Positions 44,698 to 53,799 are shown, numbered from the stretch's first letter. The stretch is 64,000 nt of DNA from Bradyrhizobium sp. SRL28 (GCF_018596315.1 NZ_JAHEAG010000030.1:1-64000); one strand, 5' to 3'. Program-made: numbers and translations. The notes: a model not told the origin generated them from the letters alone.

Positions 44698-45108
44698 ATG
44701 ATTTACCGACCGACGTCTGTTCTGCTGACGGTAGCGACGATCGCACTTTTTGGAACTGTTGCTAAAGCCCAGGCACCCAAAGAAGTAACAACCGAGAAGA
44801 ACAAGCCCGTAGTCCTCGGAAATTTTTTAAATGCGCCCAACAATTGCGGCACCAATCCTGGGCCGATCCCCTTGCTAAAACTTCGCGAGAAGCCGTCCCA
44901 TGGCGTTGTTGGCCTACAGATTATGATAGGTGACGTTGCGGCGACCGACGCTTGTCCGGCCCGGAAAATACCGGCCATTGCGCTATTCTACACCCCGAGC
45001 AAAGATTTCGTAGGCAAAGACTCGGTTCAAGTCGAATTCGAAACGGGCGATACCAAGATACCCAGTCTGAGCTTTTTGATTACCGTCCAGGCAGCCGCCG
45101 AAAAGTAG
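44698..45108 (+). CDS. Small secreted protein, Ig-like fold suspected (intact paralog)
   Basis: A 136-aa exported protein: signal peptide (MIYRPTSVLLTVATIALFGT...AKAQA), two conserved Cys positions (NNCGTNPGPIP, DACPARKIP), and a C-terminal YTPSKDFVGKDSVQVEFE like the repeats of secreted beta-sandwich domains. ATG 44698 is chosen by alignment with the decayed copy at 28275; upstream ATGs in frame do not give a signal peptide. Function unknown. It lies 237 bp from the prepilin peptidase gene, as its decayed copy lies near gspG. Confidence 0.7.
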   Translation: MIYRPTSVLLTVATIALFGTVAKAQAPKEVTTEKNKPVVLGNFLNAPNNCGTNPGPIPLLKLREKPSHGVVGLQIMIGDVAATDACPARKIPAIALFYTPSKDFVGKDSVQVEFETGDTKIPSLSFLITVQAAAEK

Positions 45109-45345
45109 GCGCAGTGCCCAAACCTCCGGTGCGCCCCATAGTAGCCACGGCCAACCCGATAATAGGCCTCTCCGAGGGCTCAGTGGGGCGGCGATTCCTT
45201 GGTAAGATATTCAGCTGGTTGACGAAAAACTGTAGCGACAGGCGTAGTGCTGCAAACACCGGCCCTTTGAACTGGACCAAAGGTATTTTAATACCATAGA
45301 CGCTGTGTTATTTTGGCAGAACGAAGCCAATTTTAAGCAGTCCAT

Positions 45346-45963
45346 TCATTGCAGCGAGCTTGCGACCCATGTCAGCCACAGGCCAACGGCAAGATGCGGC
45401 CCAAACGAGATCGCCTGCTTGCCGTGCAGGTCATGTCCTTGCGCTCGCAGGATCAGCAAACTGACCAGGGCGGAGACCACGGCGATCAACAGCAGGCCGG
45501 GAATTCCTTCCGCGCCGATCCAAAGGGTGCCCGCCGCGACGAACTTGACGTCGCCGAAACCCAGACCGTCAAAACCCCGCAGCCAGCGATAGCCGGCGCG
45601 GAACAGCGACGCGGCGGCAAAGACCAGGGCAGCCTCAAATCCGCGCCACCAGAAGTCCGCCGGGCCCCACAAATAGGCCTGTAGCGCTCCGCCGGCGGCC
45701 AACGCCAGCACCATGCTGTCCGGAATGATCCCGTAGCGGCCGTCAATGGCGCAAACGGAGGCCAACAGAACGACGAGGTAGCAGCCTGCGATGGCGGGCA
45801 GTGCCCAGCCGGGATCGCCTGCAAGGCCGATGGCGAACCAGACCGCACCGGCTATCAGGCCCCACGCTATGGCGACGTATGGCCGCCCAGGCGAGCGCAA
45901 TGCCAGCGCTTCGCCAAAAAAACGGCTGGTACGGTCACCGGTCTTGCGGAGCGCGCGCATCAT
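45346..45963 (-). CDS. Prepilin peptidase (A24 family), type II secretion GspO role
   Basis: A 205-aa inner-membrane aspartyl protease that would cleave the pseudopilins encoded nearby. Catalytic Asp regions are AIDGRYGIIPDSMVLAL and the FGDVKFVAAG (GxGDxK-type) motif, with about six membrane segments. It lacks the N-terminal Cys-rich methylase domain of classical GspO, so it is the short form (as in TadV/CpaA). ATG 45963 overlaps the upstream TGA. Last gene of the GspL-GspM-GspC-like-peptidase operon. Confidence 0.83.
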   Translation of the reverse strand: MMRALRKTGDRTSRFFGEALALRSPGRPYVAIAWGLIAGAVWFAIGLAGDPGWALPAIAGCYLVVLLASVCAIDGRYGIIPDSMVLALAAGGALQAYLWGPADFWWRGFEAALVFAAASLFRAGYRWLRGFDGLGFGDVKFVAAGTLWIGAEGIPGLLLIAVVSALVSLLILRAQGHDLHGKQAISFGPHLAVGLWLTWVASSLQ

Positions 45964-46571
45964 CTCCCGCTCGCATGCAGGGGCACCTGCAGCTTCTCGC
46001 TCTGCCCCTCCAGCACGACGTGCTCGGGGGTCACCGCGGCGACGCGCCAGCCGTCGATTTGCCCATTGACCTGAACCCAAACGCCCAGCGGACTTTGCGT
46101 CGTGACCAGGAACGCCTTCGCCACCCCATCGCTCATGAACACCCCTTTGAGGGTGATCCCCGCGTCCAAGGTCGCCATCGGCGGGGGTGGCGCGGAAACG
46201 GGTTCGGCCGCAACAAAACCCTGCCGGTTTCGCGAGAACAGCGGGCGCTGCACGATATTCTCAAAGCCTGCGGCGGCGCGCGCTTCGGAGGCCTTGGCGA
46301 CCGGCCCACTTCTGCCAAACCAGGTCGGGGCCGTGACCGTCGAAAGCTCGAGCGAAATCACCGCGCTTAGTGTCATCACGCCGACCAGTGCGATCCAGGC
46401 CGCAAAACCCAGGATGAGCACGCGTGTCGCAGGCCGCAGCGCCATCAATTCGCTTCGGCTGGGCAGGTCGGTCCGCCCGAGCATGGCGGCGATCCTGGAC
46501 GCCGCGAATTGCCGCGGTGAGCCGGTCATGCCCGAGAGCCGAAGCTGGACCATTTGCGCCAGCGACGTCAT
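45960..46571 (-). CDS. Type II secretion GspC-like/GspN protein
   Basis: A 203-aa protein with one membrane segment (VLILGFAAWIALVGVMTL) and a periplasmic GspC homology region (RPLFSRNRQGF, ITLKGVFMSDGVAKAFL, QVNGQIDGWRVAAVTPEHVV). It would link the inner-membrane platform to the secretin. The ATG at 46571 overlaps the GspM stop; the much longer frame seen upstream is only the shadow of gspM. No PDZ domain follows, so it is the short form. Confidence 0.72.
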   Translation of the reverse strand: MTSLAQMVQLRLSGMTGSPRQFAASRIAAMLGRTDLPSRSELMALRPATRVLILGFAAWIALVGVMTLSAVISLELSTVTAPTWFGRSGPVAKASEARAAAGFENIVQRPLFSRNRQGFVAAEPVSAPPPPMATLDAGITLKGVFMSDGVAKAFLVTTQSPLGVWVQVNGQIDGWRVAAVTPEHVVLEGQSEKLQVPLHASGR

Positions 46572-47179
46572 GGCATCCGCTCCGCCGAGGCCGATCCAGG
46601 GCCGACTTGCCCGCCACCTACGGCCGCCTCCCTTCCAGAAGGCTGCGAACCGTTGCGGATAGCTCCGTGAATCCTGAGCTCCGCCCTGATCGGACCGTCC
46701 TCCCCGTCCGCCAGGCTGCGGAACGAGGCCGAAGGGACGAACAATAGCGGCGTCTGGTTCTCGATCGTGAAGATCATGTCCCTGATGGCCTTCAGCGGCC
46801 CTTCGAGCTCTACACTGACGGCAATCATGTGCAACGGCTGGGAACGCCCGCCCTGCAACCCGCGGATAGCGAGCAGACTGACGCCGGCATTTGCCGCCAT
46901 CGACTTCAAGCTCGCCTGCAGGTCGGCGCTGGCGACGCGCTCTTCGCTGCCGGGAAGGAAGGGATCGCCTGACCGCCCGACACTGCCGGCCGATTTCTTT
47001 GCCGTGCGGGTCACGTTCTGGAAATGCGCAAGCTGCGCCGCATTGTCCGAAATCTCTTCGCCCCTGCCGGCGAAGTGCGCCATGATCGGTGCGAAGAGGA
47101 AGACGACGACAAAGAGCATGGCGGCAGCATTGAAGGCCAGGAACGGCGTCCCGCGCGCCAATTTCAGATTCTGAATCAT
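46568..47179 (-). CDS. gspM: Type II secretion GspM
   Basis: A 203-aa platform protein: cytoplasmic start MIQNLKLARGTPFLAFNAAA, membrane segment AAAMLFVVVFLFAPIMAH, then a periplasmic ferredoxin-like domain (ASLKSMAANAGVSLLAI, VSVELEGPLKAIRDMIFTIE) typical of the GspM-type family. Start and stop overlap gspL and the GspC-like gene by 4 bp each, marking tight coupling. Confidence 0.78.
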   Translation of the reverse strand: MIQNLKLARGTPFLAFNAAAMLFVVVFLFAPIMAHFAGRGEEISDNAAQLAHFQNVTRTAKKSAGSVGRSGDPFLPGSEERVASADLQASLKSMAANAGVSLLAIRGLQGGRSQPLHMIAVSVELEGPLKAIRDMIFTIENQTPLLFVPSASFRSLADGEDGPIRAELRIHGAIRNGSQPSGREAAVGGGQVGPGSASAERMP

Positions 47180-48285
47180 GGCGCGGCCCGGGATCTTGCG
47201 GTCGCCGCACGGGCGCCACGCAGCTTGAGCACGATGCTGAAGCGATCCTTGCGCTCGTTCGCATCCGGCGTAATCGCAGACGTCAGGGTCGCGCCCGAAA
47301 ACAGCGGAGACTGATCGATGATGCGAACCAGACGGGCGGCATCCGCCGAAAACCCTGACAGCGTCACCGTGCCGTCGGCGATGCGGGTTTCGGTCAGAAA
47401 AGTATGTTCGGGCAGAATACGCGACAGCTCATCCCACACCGCAAGAATGCCGGTCCCGGCCTTCATCGCAAACAAGCGCGCCGCGGGATCGAGGCCGTCG
47501 CGGCCGCTTTGAGCTGATAGCCGCGCCTCGACAACGGCCGTCTCCAGCGCGGCGGCAACGCTGGCCTGGCGCCATTCGAAGACGACCAGGCCAAGCAGGG
47601 CAGCGCCGAGCGCGGCGACTGCCAGCAGCCGAACCGCCCGTAGCGCCCACACCGGATCCTCGTCACTGACGGCGCGGAACGTGATGACGGGTACGGCCTC
47701 GCCGCCGGCGTCTGCTACCGCCAAACAGTCGACATCCCGCGACGCCAGAGCGAGCTCCGACAAAGCCGCCTCGGCGCGATCACGCCTGATAATCCAGTGA
47801 CACATCGGCACGACGCCGGCCGATTCCTGGCCCATTGCGGTTGCGGCATGCCAGATATCCGAAAGCTGGAATGGCGTTCGCCGCAATATGTCCTGCTCAA
47901 GGATCTTGGGCAGGGCGCCAAAGGCCGCCTTGGGCACGCTCAACTCACGCAGAAAGAAAAGCTCTCGCGAAATCACCGGCGCCACGGTCGTCGCATCCCG
48001 CGTCACGCCCTGCTCGGTGAGCCACTGATCGAGCGCGGCCGCGTTGAAAAGCGGCAATGGAATCCGGATTTCCGCTGGACCCGTGGCAGACACCAGGCGG
48101 CATGTGACGCTGTCGCCATCCCGCCAAAGCGTGACCTGCGGCCTCACCTCGCCCTCAGCCCATTCGCGCCAGCGCGCAGGAACGGCCTCGCGCAGGCCCG
48201 ACAGCCACCATTGCGCAAAGCCCTTGCCCCACGCCGTGAGGACGTGGAGGCCACCGGCGCGGGCTGGCAGATCGGCAACAGGCAT
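47176..48285 (-). CDS. gspL: Type II secretion GspL (PilN-like)
   Basis: A 369-aa bitopic protein. The N-terminal cytoplasmic actin-like region (residues ~1-210, PLPLFNAAALDQWL, SVPKAAFGALPKILEQDILR) would contact GspE. A membrane segment is near residue 225 (LLAVAALGAALLGLVVF), followed by a periplasmic PilN-like domain with a coiled coil. ATG at 48285. It is the first gene of this operon, and gspK, normally its neighbour, is missing here. Confidence 0.78.
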   Translation of the reverse strand: MPVADLPARAGGLHVLTAWGKGFAQWWLSGLREAVPARWREWAEGEVRPQVTLWRDGDSVTCRLVSATGPAEIRIPLPLFNAAALDQWLTEQGVTRDATTVAPVISRELFFLRELSVPKAAFGALPKILEQDILRRTPFQLSDIWHAATAMGQESAGVVPMCHWIIRRDRAEAALSELALASRDVDCLAVADAGGEAVPVITFRAVSDEDPVWALRAVRLLAVAALGAALLGLVVFEWRQASVAAALETAVVEARLSAQSGRDGLDPAARLFAMKAGTGILAVWDELSRILPEHTFLTETRIADGTVTLSGFSADAARLVRIIDQSPLFSGATLTSAITPDANERKDRFSIVLKLRGARAATARSRAAP

Positions 48286-49064
48286 GGATCGTCACTTCTC
48301 GGATCGAGGTATTCGATTCGAATGAGCGAAGCCTATTTACTAATTCTTTACGAAGAGTAACGAGCGGCCGTTCACCGGCTGCGTGAGGTGCTCGGCGGCC
48401 CTCAGTCCGTGCTTCAACTGGGTTCGATCATTCGCTTACCGTCTTGTTTAGACGCGATTATTCGAAACCTGGGCGGCACGCCTCAGGGCCCAGACCCAAA
48501 ATCGCCAAAACAACCCCATGCAAAGTAGAATGGGCCCCGGCCCGCAGCACTCACGCCGCTTGCATCCGGGACACGAAATGGTCCGTCGTCACGGCTCAAC
48601 CTGATCTCATCTGCTCTAGCTCTAGAAGCCGTCCAAGGACGCGCTGAGGTCCTCAGCTCTGAGGCTCTCGTGTTGATTGCCGCACCCATCAAAACGCATG
48701 TGCGAGCAGTTCTAAGTCACCGCAGGCCTATCCAAAGCCAACCCTATCAGGCCGCCTCGGAGATTGGCTGAGTGATAGTGTAGAGGCGTTTCTCAAGGTC
48801 GGCGACCGTGACGATCAGGTTGTCGCGCCGCGCGAAGACAACCGCGCGTGGAGGCATTGCACAATGCCGCAGTATCCCGGGCTCGGTGCTGGCCTGTTTC
48901 CGATCTCAGCGCCGTTGGGAGTTCACCTCCGGGGTGATCAATTTTGAACAGCTTTTCCCGTCGGGGGATCGCACACTTAGTCCATCACCGCACGGTCTTT
49001 GGCGTCTATCGGTGACTGAGAGACCTAGCGCTCTCGCCTTTCTCTGACGGAATGGAGCAGCGCG
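48286..49064. other. Intergenic region between gsp block and small-protein genes
   Basis: 779 bp with no convincing gene. A 36-codon minus-strand frame (48747-48857) begins MPPRAVVFARRDNLIVTVAD but has no ribosome site. Sequence just before 49065 resembles that before 49762, showing that the duplicated small-protein unit includes upstream DNA. Confidence 0.4.
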
Positions 49065-49271
49065 ATGTCGCAGCAACGCCGCCGTTTCAAACACGAGAAG
49101 ACCTTCCAAGAACGCCTAACGGAAGAAGCCGTCCGATTTAAAGAGGCTGCGGAAAAACTGCCGCCTGGCAGCCATGCCCAGGAACTGCTTTTGCGACGAG
49201 CCCGGCAAGCCGAGACCGCTTCCCACGTCAATGAGTGGCTTTCCTCGCCCGGTCTGCGCACGCCCCAGTGA
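49065..49271 (+). CDS. Small hypothetical protein, copy 1 of a duplicated pair
   Basis: A 68-aa highly charged protein: QQRRRFKHEKTFQERLTEEA, LLLRRARQAETASHVNEWL and SPGLRTP. It matches the gene at 49762 along its full length. GGAG stands 7 nt before the ATG. It resembles small charged proteins frequent in Bradyrhizobium; no function is known. Confidence 0.7.
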   Translation: MSQQRRRFKHEKTFQERLTEEAVRFKEAAEKLPPGSHAQELLLRRARQAETASHVNEWLSSPGLRTPQ

Positions 49272-49321
49272 GCATTGAAACAGCAGAGATGGTGTGGGCT
49301 ATCCTGAAAGGAGGTCCGAGG

Positions 49322-49471
49322 ATGACATCGCTAGGTTGCGCACGCAAGTCGGCGCCCGAGGACGAACACCAAGACCAGCCGTCGCGCATCGCCCAGGCCC
49401 AGCAAGTTGCTGAGGAATACGCCAGCGATCAGCGGGAGATTATCAAGAAGCTCCGCAAGCCGCTCAATTAA
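49322..49471 (+). CDS. Small hypothetical protein with perfect ribosome site
   Basis: A 49-aa charged protein (DEHQDQPSRIAQAQQVAEEY, REIIKKLRKPLN). An AAAGGAGGT sequence, fully complementary to the 16S tail, lies 6 nt before ATG 49322 and decides this start over earlier in-frame codons. A terminator follows its stop directly. Function unknown. Confidence 0.65.
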   Translation: MTSLGCARKSAPEDEHQDQPSRIAQAQQVAEEYASDQREIIKKLRKPLN

Positions 49472-49473
49472 TT

Positions 49474-49499
49474 AGGCCGCCTCAATTGGCGGCCTCTTT
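49474..49499 (+). terminator. Rho-independent terminator after the 49-aa gene
   Basis: AGGCCGCC tcaatt GGCGGCCT, an 8-bp perfect stem followed by CTTT; starts 2 bp after the stop codon. Confidence 0.75.
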
Positions 49500-49761
49500 C
49501 GCGCAGGCTGGACCGCACGACAGACTCGCCCATGCGCCGGCGCCGATTGAGGAGAAAGCGCAACCGGCAGTGACACAACAAAGGGTGCGGGGCTTCGGTC
49601 CCGCGGCTGACAGGGATTCGTTTAATTTGCGTTGTGTGCACAAGTGAGCAGAACCGCCGAGGCTAGAAGCGCATTATACCGCCGTCACCGCCCGGCTCTT
49701 GGCTCCATCGGTGATGAGAACGCCCGGTTGCGCTCCCGCCCACTCGAACAGGAGCAGCGCC

Positions 49762-49962
49762 GTGCAGCAGCGACGCCCCTTCAAGCAAACACAATCACTC
49801 GAAGAACGTCTTGCCGATGAAGCAAAGCGCTTGCGGATAGAGGCACGAGGAACTCCGCCAGGTGTCGAGCGAGAACGGCTAATCCGGCGCGCGCGCCATG
49901 CGGAGACAGGTTCTCGCATCAGCGAGTGGCTCACGTCCCCCGGTCTGCAAACGCCGAGGTGA
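49762..49962 (+). CDS. Small hypothetical protein, copy 2 of a duplicated pair
   Basis: A 66-aa protein (QQRRPFKQTQSLEERLADEA, LIRRARHAETGSRISEWL, SPGLQTP) homologous to the gene at 49065, including the preceding ribosome site AGGAGCAGCGCC. GTG start at 49762. It ends 88 bp before the histidine kinase start, so it may be co-transcribed with it. Function unknown. Confidence 0.68.
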   Translation: MQQRRPFKQTQSLEERLADEAKRLRIEARGTPPGVERERLIRRARHAETGSRISEWLTSPGLQTPR

Positions 49963-50050
49963 GGCCACCTCAATACCCGTTTCATCCTTTCCCTTACGGC
50001 CTCGATCTACGACAGTCGGGTGGCCCGCCCAGACCGCGAAGGATATCCAC

Positions 50051-52231
50051 GTGTTAGCGGAAACCCAGACCGGCCAACCCTTCCTTTCCCTGGTACATGA
50101 CGCTGGAGCCGAGCGGACGCCGGAAGATCTGCGCGAACGCGAACGGTGGCTGTCGGGACAACGTGAAGCTTTCGAAGCGGCCCTGAGCGACGCTCCGCTG
50201 ACCACGTCGCTAGGCATCCTCGCGGACGCGGTCACCGACCGGTTCGGCCCAGGCGTGCGGGCGGCGTTCTATCTGGCGGACGACGAAGGCAAGACGCTGC
50301 ACCATATCGTCGGCATGTCGGACGACTACGCGAAGGCGGTGGACGGCTTTGAGATCGGTCCCGAATCCTTGGCCTGCGGCCTGGCTACCCATCTGGGCAA
50401 AGCCGTCCTGACACCGGACGTGAGGCGCGATTCCCGCTGGGAGAAGTGGGTATGGCTGGCCGACGAATTTGGTTATCGCGGTTGCTGGAGTTTTCCGCTT
50501 CACACCGCCAACGGCCGCTTCGTCGGGACCTTCGCGGTCTACTGGCCTGGCCCGCGAGAGGCGACGTCACAGGATCTGGAGCGCGTGGAAATCGTCGTCC
50601 AGACCGCCGCGATGATCATCGCGCGACATCGGGATGCCGAGCAGCGAAGGACAGACGAGCAAGCGCTTCGGGAAGCACGCAGCCAACTGGAATCCGAGCT
50701 TGCGGATAGCGAACTGCTGCGCCAACTCAGCTTCGAACTTCTGGACGAGGATGACGAAAACAAGCTCTACCAAAAGCTGGTGGAAGCAGCGGCCGCGATC
50801 ATGCAATCCGAAGTATGCACCGTGCAGGTTTTCCACCCGGAGCGCGGTCTCGCCGGCGAACTGCAGATGCTGGCGTCGCGAGGGTTGCCTCCCGCGGGCA
50901 TCAAGTTCTGGGAATGGGTCCGTGCCGACTCCGGCTGCACGTGCGGCGAGGTCCTGCGGACCGGCCGCCGCGCCATCGCCGAGGAAGTGGCGACCTGTGC
51001 GTTCATGGCCGGCAAGCCCGACCGGGAGGCGCTGCTCGAGAATGGCATCCAAGCCGGACAAAGCACCCCGCTGATCGCCCGCAGCGGCAAGCTGGTTGGG
51101 ATGATTTCGACGCATTGGGCCAATCCGCATCGGCCTCCAGAGCGCGCGCTCCGCATGCTAGATATCCTGGCGCGGTCGGCAGCCGATCTGGTCGAGCGCA
51201 AACGCATCGCCGAGACCCAGAAACTCCTGCTCAACGAACTAAACCACCGCGTGAAGAACACGCTTGCCGTGGTCCAGGCCATGGCGCAGCGGACGCTCGC
51301 GAAATCGAACGACCCGAAGGTGTTCGCCAAGAGCTTCGGCGGCCGCGTGCAGGCGCTGGCGCGTGCCCACACCATGCTGAGTGATAAAAGCTGGCAGCCC
51401 GCCGATCTCCGCGAGATGATCGGCGATCAGATACTTCTGGGGTCTGCGGACGCGGGCCGGTTGACGGCGGTCGGTCCCGTCGTGCGGCTGGATGCGCAGT
51501 CGGCGCTGCACATGGCTCTCGTCCTGCACGAACTGGGAACGAATGCCACGAAGTATGGGGCGCTGTCCGTGCCGACCGGCGAAGTATCGGTAGCGTGGAC
51601 GATCGGCGACGCGCTTCGCATACGTTGGACTGAGCGCGGCGGACCGCGCGTCGAACCGTCTTCGTCGAGGGGCTTCGGCACGACGTTGATTGCCCAGAGC
51701 GTGAAGGGTCAGGGCGGTGAGGCGCACATGACTTCCGAGCCGGAAGGGATAACGTGGCGAATCGTCCTTCCGCTCGGCGCCGGCGTTGTCGGCGAACCCG
51801 GAACGGAGCCCTCCAAAGCGACGGCCCCGAAGGCCGACGGCAAGGTCGACGCCCGCATCCTCGCGGGGCGCCGCTTCCTGGTCGTCGAGGACGAGCCGCT
51901 GATCGGGCTCGACATCGTCGCGGCCCTCGAAGAGGCCGAAGCCGTCGTCGAGGGACCGGTTACGACGGTCGAGGAGGCGTGCGACCTGATCGAACGCTTG
52001 CGCTTCGACGGTGTACTGCTCGACGCCAATCTCTACGGTCGCCCGGTGGACGCGATCGTCGCCGCTTTGTCGCGCAGGAACGTGCCCTTCGCATTCGTCA
52101 CCGGCCACAACAGCGACGGACTGCCGGAAGCTTTTCGGGCGATTCCCATCGTGAGCAAGCCCTGCCGCGCCGAGCAGATCGTCGAGGCGTCGGTACGAAT
52201 GATCGCGAGGGCGAAAGGCATTGTTCGCTGA
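50051..52231 (+). CDS. HWE-family hybrid histidine kinase with GAF domains and receiver
   Basis: A 726-aa cytoplasmic sensor kinase. Two GAF-type domains lie at about 45-200 (FYLADDEGKTLHHIVGMSDD, WSFPLHTANGRFVGTFAVYW) and 230-380. The HWE kinase core has ELNHRVKNTLAVVQAMAQRT (phospho-His at ~399), HELGTNATKYGALSVP and WTERGGPRVE. A C-terminal receiver domain has VVEDEPLIGLD, acceptor Asp ~658 in GVLLDANLYG and the Lys in VSKP. GTG 50051 with GAAGGA upstream is used; the open frame extends into the preceding small gene. No membrane segment, so a soluble signal such as redox or light-like cues is plausible. Confidence 0.87.
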   Translation: MLAETQTGQPFLSLVHDAGAERTPEDLRERERWLSGQREAFEAALSDAPLTTSLGILADAVTDRFGPGVRAAFYLADDEGKTLHHIVGMSDDYAKAVDGFEIGPESLACGLATHLGKAVLTPDVRRDSRWEKWVWLADEFGYRGCWSFPLHTANGRFVGTFAVYWPGPREATSQDLERVEIVVQTAAMIIARHRDAEQRRTDEQALREARSQLESELADSELLRQLSFELLDEDDENKLYQKLVEAAAAIMQSEVCTVQVFHPERGLAGELQMLASRGLPPAGIKFWEWVRADSGCTCGEVLRTGRRAIAEEVATCAFMAGKPDREALLENGIQAGQSTPLIARSGKLVGMISTHWANPHRPPERALRMLDILARSAADLVERKRIAETQKLLLNELNHRVKNTLAVVQAMAQRTLAKSNDPKVFAKSFGGRVQALARAHTMLSDKSWQPADLREMIGDQILLGSADAGRLTAVGPVVRLDAQSALHMALVLHELGTNATKYGALSVPTGEVSVAWTIGDALRIRWTERGGPRVEPSSSRGFGTTLIAQSVKGQGGEAHMTSEPEGITWRIVLPLGAGVVGEPGTEPSKATAPKADGKVDARILAGRRFLVVEDEPLIGLDIVAALEEAEAVVEGPVTTVEEACDLIERLRFDGVLLDANLYGRPVDAIVAALSRRNVPFAFVTGHNSDGLPEAFRAIPIVSKPCRAEQIVEASVRMIARAKGIVR

Positions 52232-52373
52232 AATGGCGGCTTGTCCAAAGGCGAAGGGGCTCCGCAAACCCGGATATTGCCCGCTTAGCGTGGGCGCGGC
52301 GGATCGCCGCGGAACTGGCACTACGTGGTCTTTGTCGTAGGAACCTGCTCAACGTTGGCACGTTCAAGCGTTC

Positions 52374-52586
52374 ATGACAAATGATGACACTCCCTCGTCA
52401 ACCGCGGACGCCGAGCAAAGGATCGACCACGCTGTGGATGCCATCCGCAGCATGTCCCAAAACCTCGCCGACGAAGTCGCGCCTCGTCCGGGCTTGCTCG
52501 ACAGGTTGAGCGCGGCTACGCGCGAGGCGCCCATCCAGTCACTGGCAATTGCATTCCTTGTCGGTGTCATCCTAGCGCGTCGATGA
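52374..52586 (+). CDS. Small protein with C-terminal membrane segment
   Basis: A 70-aa protein: an acidic helical part (DDTPSSTADAEQRIDHAVDA, SMSQNLADEVAPRPG) and a C-terminal hydrophobic helix SLAIAFLVGVILARR, similar in layout to DUF883/ElaB-type ribosome- or membrane-associated proteins. ATG at 52374, downstream of the kinase. Family is suggested, not proven. Confidence 0.55.
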   Translation: MTNDDTPSSTADAEQRIDHAVDAIRSMSQNLADEVAPRPGLLDRLSAATREAPIQSLAIAFLVGVILARR

Positions 52587-52635
52587 TGCGGTCGCGCGCG
52601 CCCATCCCACTTCAGCTTTCTAGAAAAGGCCAGCC

Positions 52636-52809
52636 TTACTCCGTCCTGTCCGCCATCAGCTTCTCGATCTCGCCGGCGAGCTGCCTAAAATGGATGGCGA
52701 GGCGCTGGTAAAGCTCGCGCTTCTGCACAGCCGTCGCGCTTCTGGCGATCTGCTCCGCATAGTCGGCTTCGGCGCGTAGCTTCTCAGCGCTGGCCTTCAT
52801 GTCTTGCAT
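52636..52809 (-). CDS. Small helical hypothetical protein
   Basis: A 57-aa protein: DMKASAEKLRAEADYAEQIA and LYQRLAIHFRQLAGEIEKLM, a short coiled-coil type of protein common in Bradyrhizobium. A longer frame to 52896 would run through the hairpin at 52861-52890, so the ATG at 52809 (or 52800) is preferred. Function unknown. Confidence 0.55.
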   Translation of the reverse strand: MQDMKASAEKLRAEADYAEQIARSATAVQKRELYQRLAIHFRQLAGEIEKLMADRTE

Positions 52810-52854
52810 CGACTTTACCCAAGCCACTGTAAACTCGGCGAGTGTAGCCGGTCG

Positions 52855-52890
52855 TAAAACGGCCCCGGCGCGAGCCGTTACGCCGGGGCC
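52855..52890 (-). terminator. Hairpin terminator of the Crp/Fnr gene
   Basis: A perfect 10-bp inverted repeat GGCCCCGGCG / CGCCGGGGCC with a 10-nt loop. Read on the minus strand it is followed by GTTTTACG. It lies 142 bp past the stop of the Crp/Fnr gene, and also separates that gene from the small helical protein. Confidence 0.6.
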
Positions 52891-53031
52891 ATCCAAAGTA
52901 TTTCCATTTCAAATAGCCAGATAGCGTAGTGGGGTACGCATCCGGCGTGTCGATACAAGCGGGAAAAGGCAGCCACGTCTGTCCAATAGTGAACGTAACG
53001 CAGATGATGTCGAGCCCACGGAGCGCAATGC

Positions 53032-53799
53032 TTACGATCGATTGCTCGACGCGCGTGGCGCCAGATAGACTCTGCCCAGCAACTCCTCAAAATGCTGCCC
53101 GACTGTCGCATCGCAGAGGCAAGATTTCTGGCGCAGCGCAGCGGCGTCGCTAACCAGGAATGATCCGCGCCCGGTCTCAAGAATGCCTTCGGCTTTGAAC
53201 GTTTCGATCACCCTGCTGGCATAGCTACGCCCCACGCCCAGCATATTTGCGAGCTGGTCGTGCGTAAGGGGAACGAGATCATGGCCGGTTCGCTCCATGA
53301 TCGCGACGATCCATTTGGCGGCGCGCTCTTCTATCGAATGCGCGGCGTTGCAAGCGACCGACTGAACCGTCTGCGCGAACAGGCAGTCGGCATAACGCGC
53401 AAACGCATCCATCAGCGTAGACGATTTCCGCTTGGCTGTTTCGAGCTTGGCGATCGGCAATCGGATAAATGGGCCGGCCAACCTCACGACGATGCGAGTG
53501 TATGCCGGGAGTCTTGCGCGGCTGACGATGCCTCCAACGGCTCCGTCACTTCCGATCTGGACCGCGTCGATCTCGCGACCGTCTTCCATTACGACCACGA
53601 ACGAAACCAGGCTGGGGCCGCACGGAAAGTGGATCATCTCAACCTGGTCGCCTGGGCCGCAGAGCACCAGTCCCTCTGGGAGGTCGACTTTGTCCAGGTA
53701 AGGCGCGAGCAGACCGAAGTCGCTGTCACTGATGCATCGCAGCAAACTGTTAAACGAACGACTCCTGCTCGGCACCCGACGATCCCCTTCGCAAATCAC
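53032..53799 (-). CDS. Crp/Fnr-family transcriptional regulator
   Basis: A 255-aa regulator. Residues ~20-150 form a cyclic-nucleotide-binding-like domain (LEPYL-type start DFGLLAPYLDKVDLPEGLVL, FVVVMEDGREIDAVQIG). The C-terminal HTH is LTHDQLANMLGVGRSYASRV followed by IETFKAEGIL, then a short tail. No Cys cluster of classical FNR at the N-terminus, so the effector is not obvious. GTG start at 53799. Divergent from nothing close; it stands alone before the GspJ block. Confidence 0.82.
   Translation of the reverse strand: MICEGDRRVPSRSRSFNSLLRCISDSDFGLLAPYLDKVDLPEGLVLCGPGDQVEMIHFPCGPSLVSFVVVMEDGREIDAVQIGSDGAVGGIVSRARLPAYTRIVVRLAGPFIRLPIAKLETAKRKSSTLMDAFARYADCLFAQTVQSVACNAAHSIEERAAKWIVAIMERTGHDLVPLTHDQLANMLGVGRSYASRVIETFKAEGILETGRGSFLVSDAAALRQKSCLCDATVGQHFEELLGRVYLAPRASSNRS

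Noticed and set aside
45960..47264. A 434-codon open frame over the GspC-like and gspM genes
   Set aside because: Its N-terminal two thirds is an Arg/Ala-rich shadow of gspM and gspL; the real start is the ATG at 46571 that overlaps the gspM stop.
48747..48857. A 36-codon minus-strand frame
   Set aside because: No ribosome site and too short to support; recorded only as part of the intergenic note.
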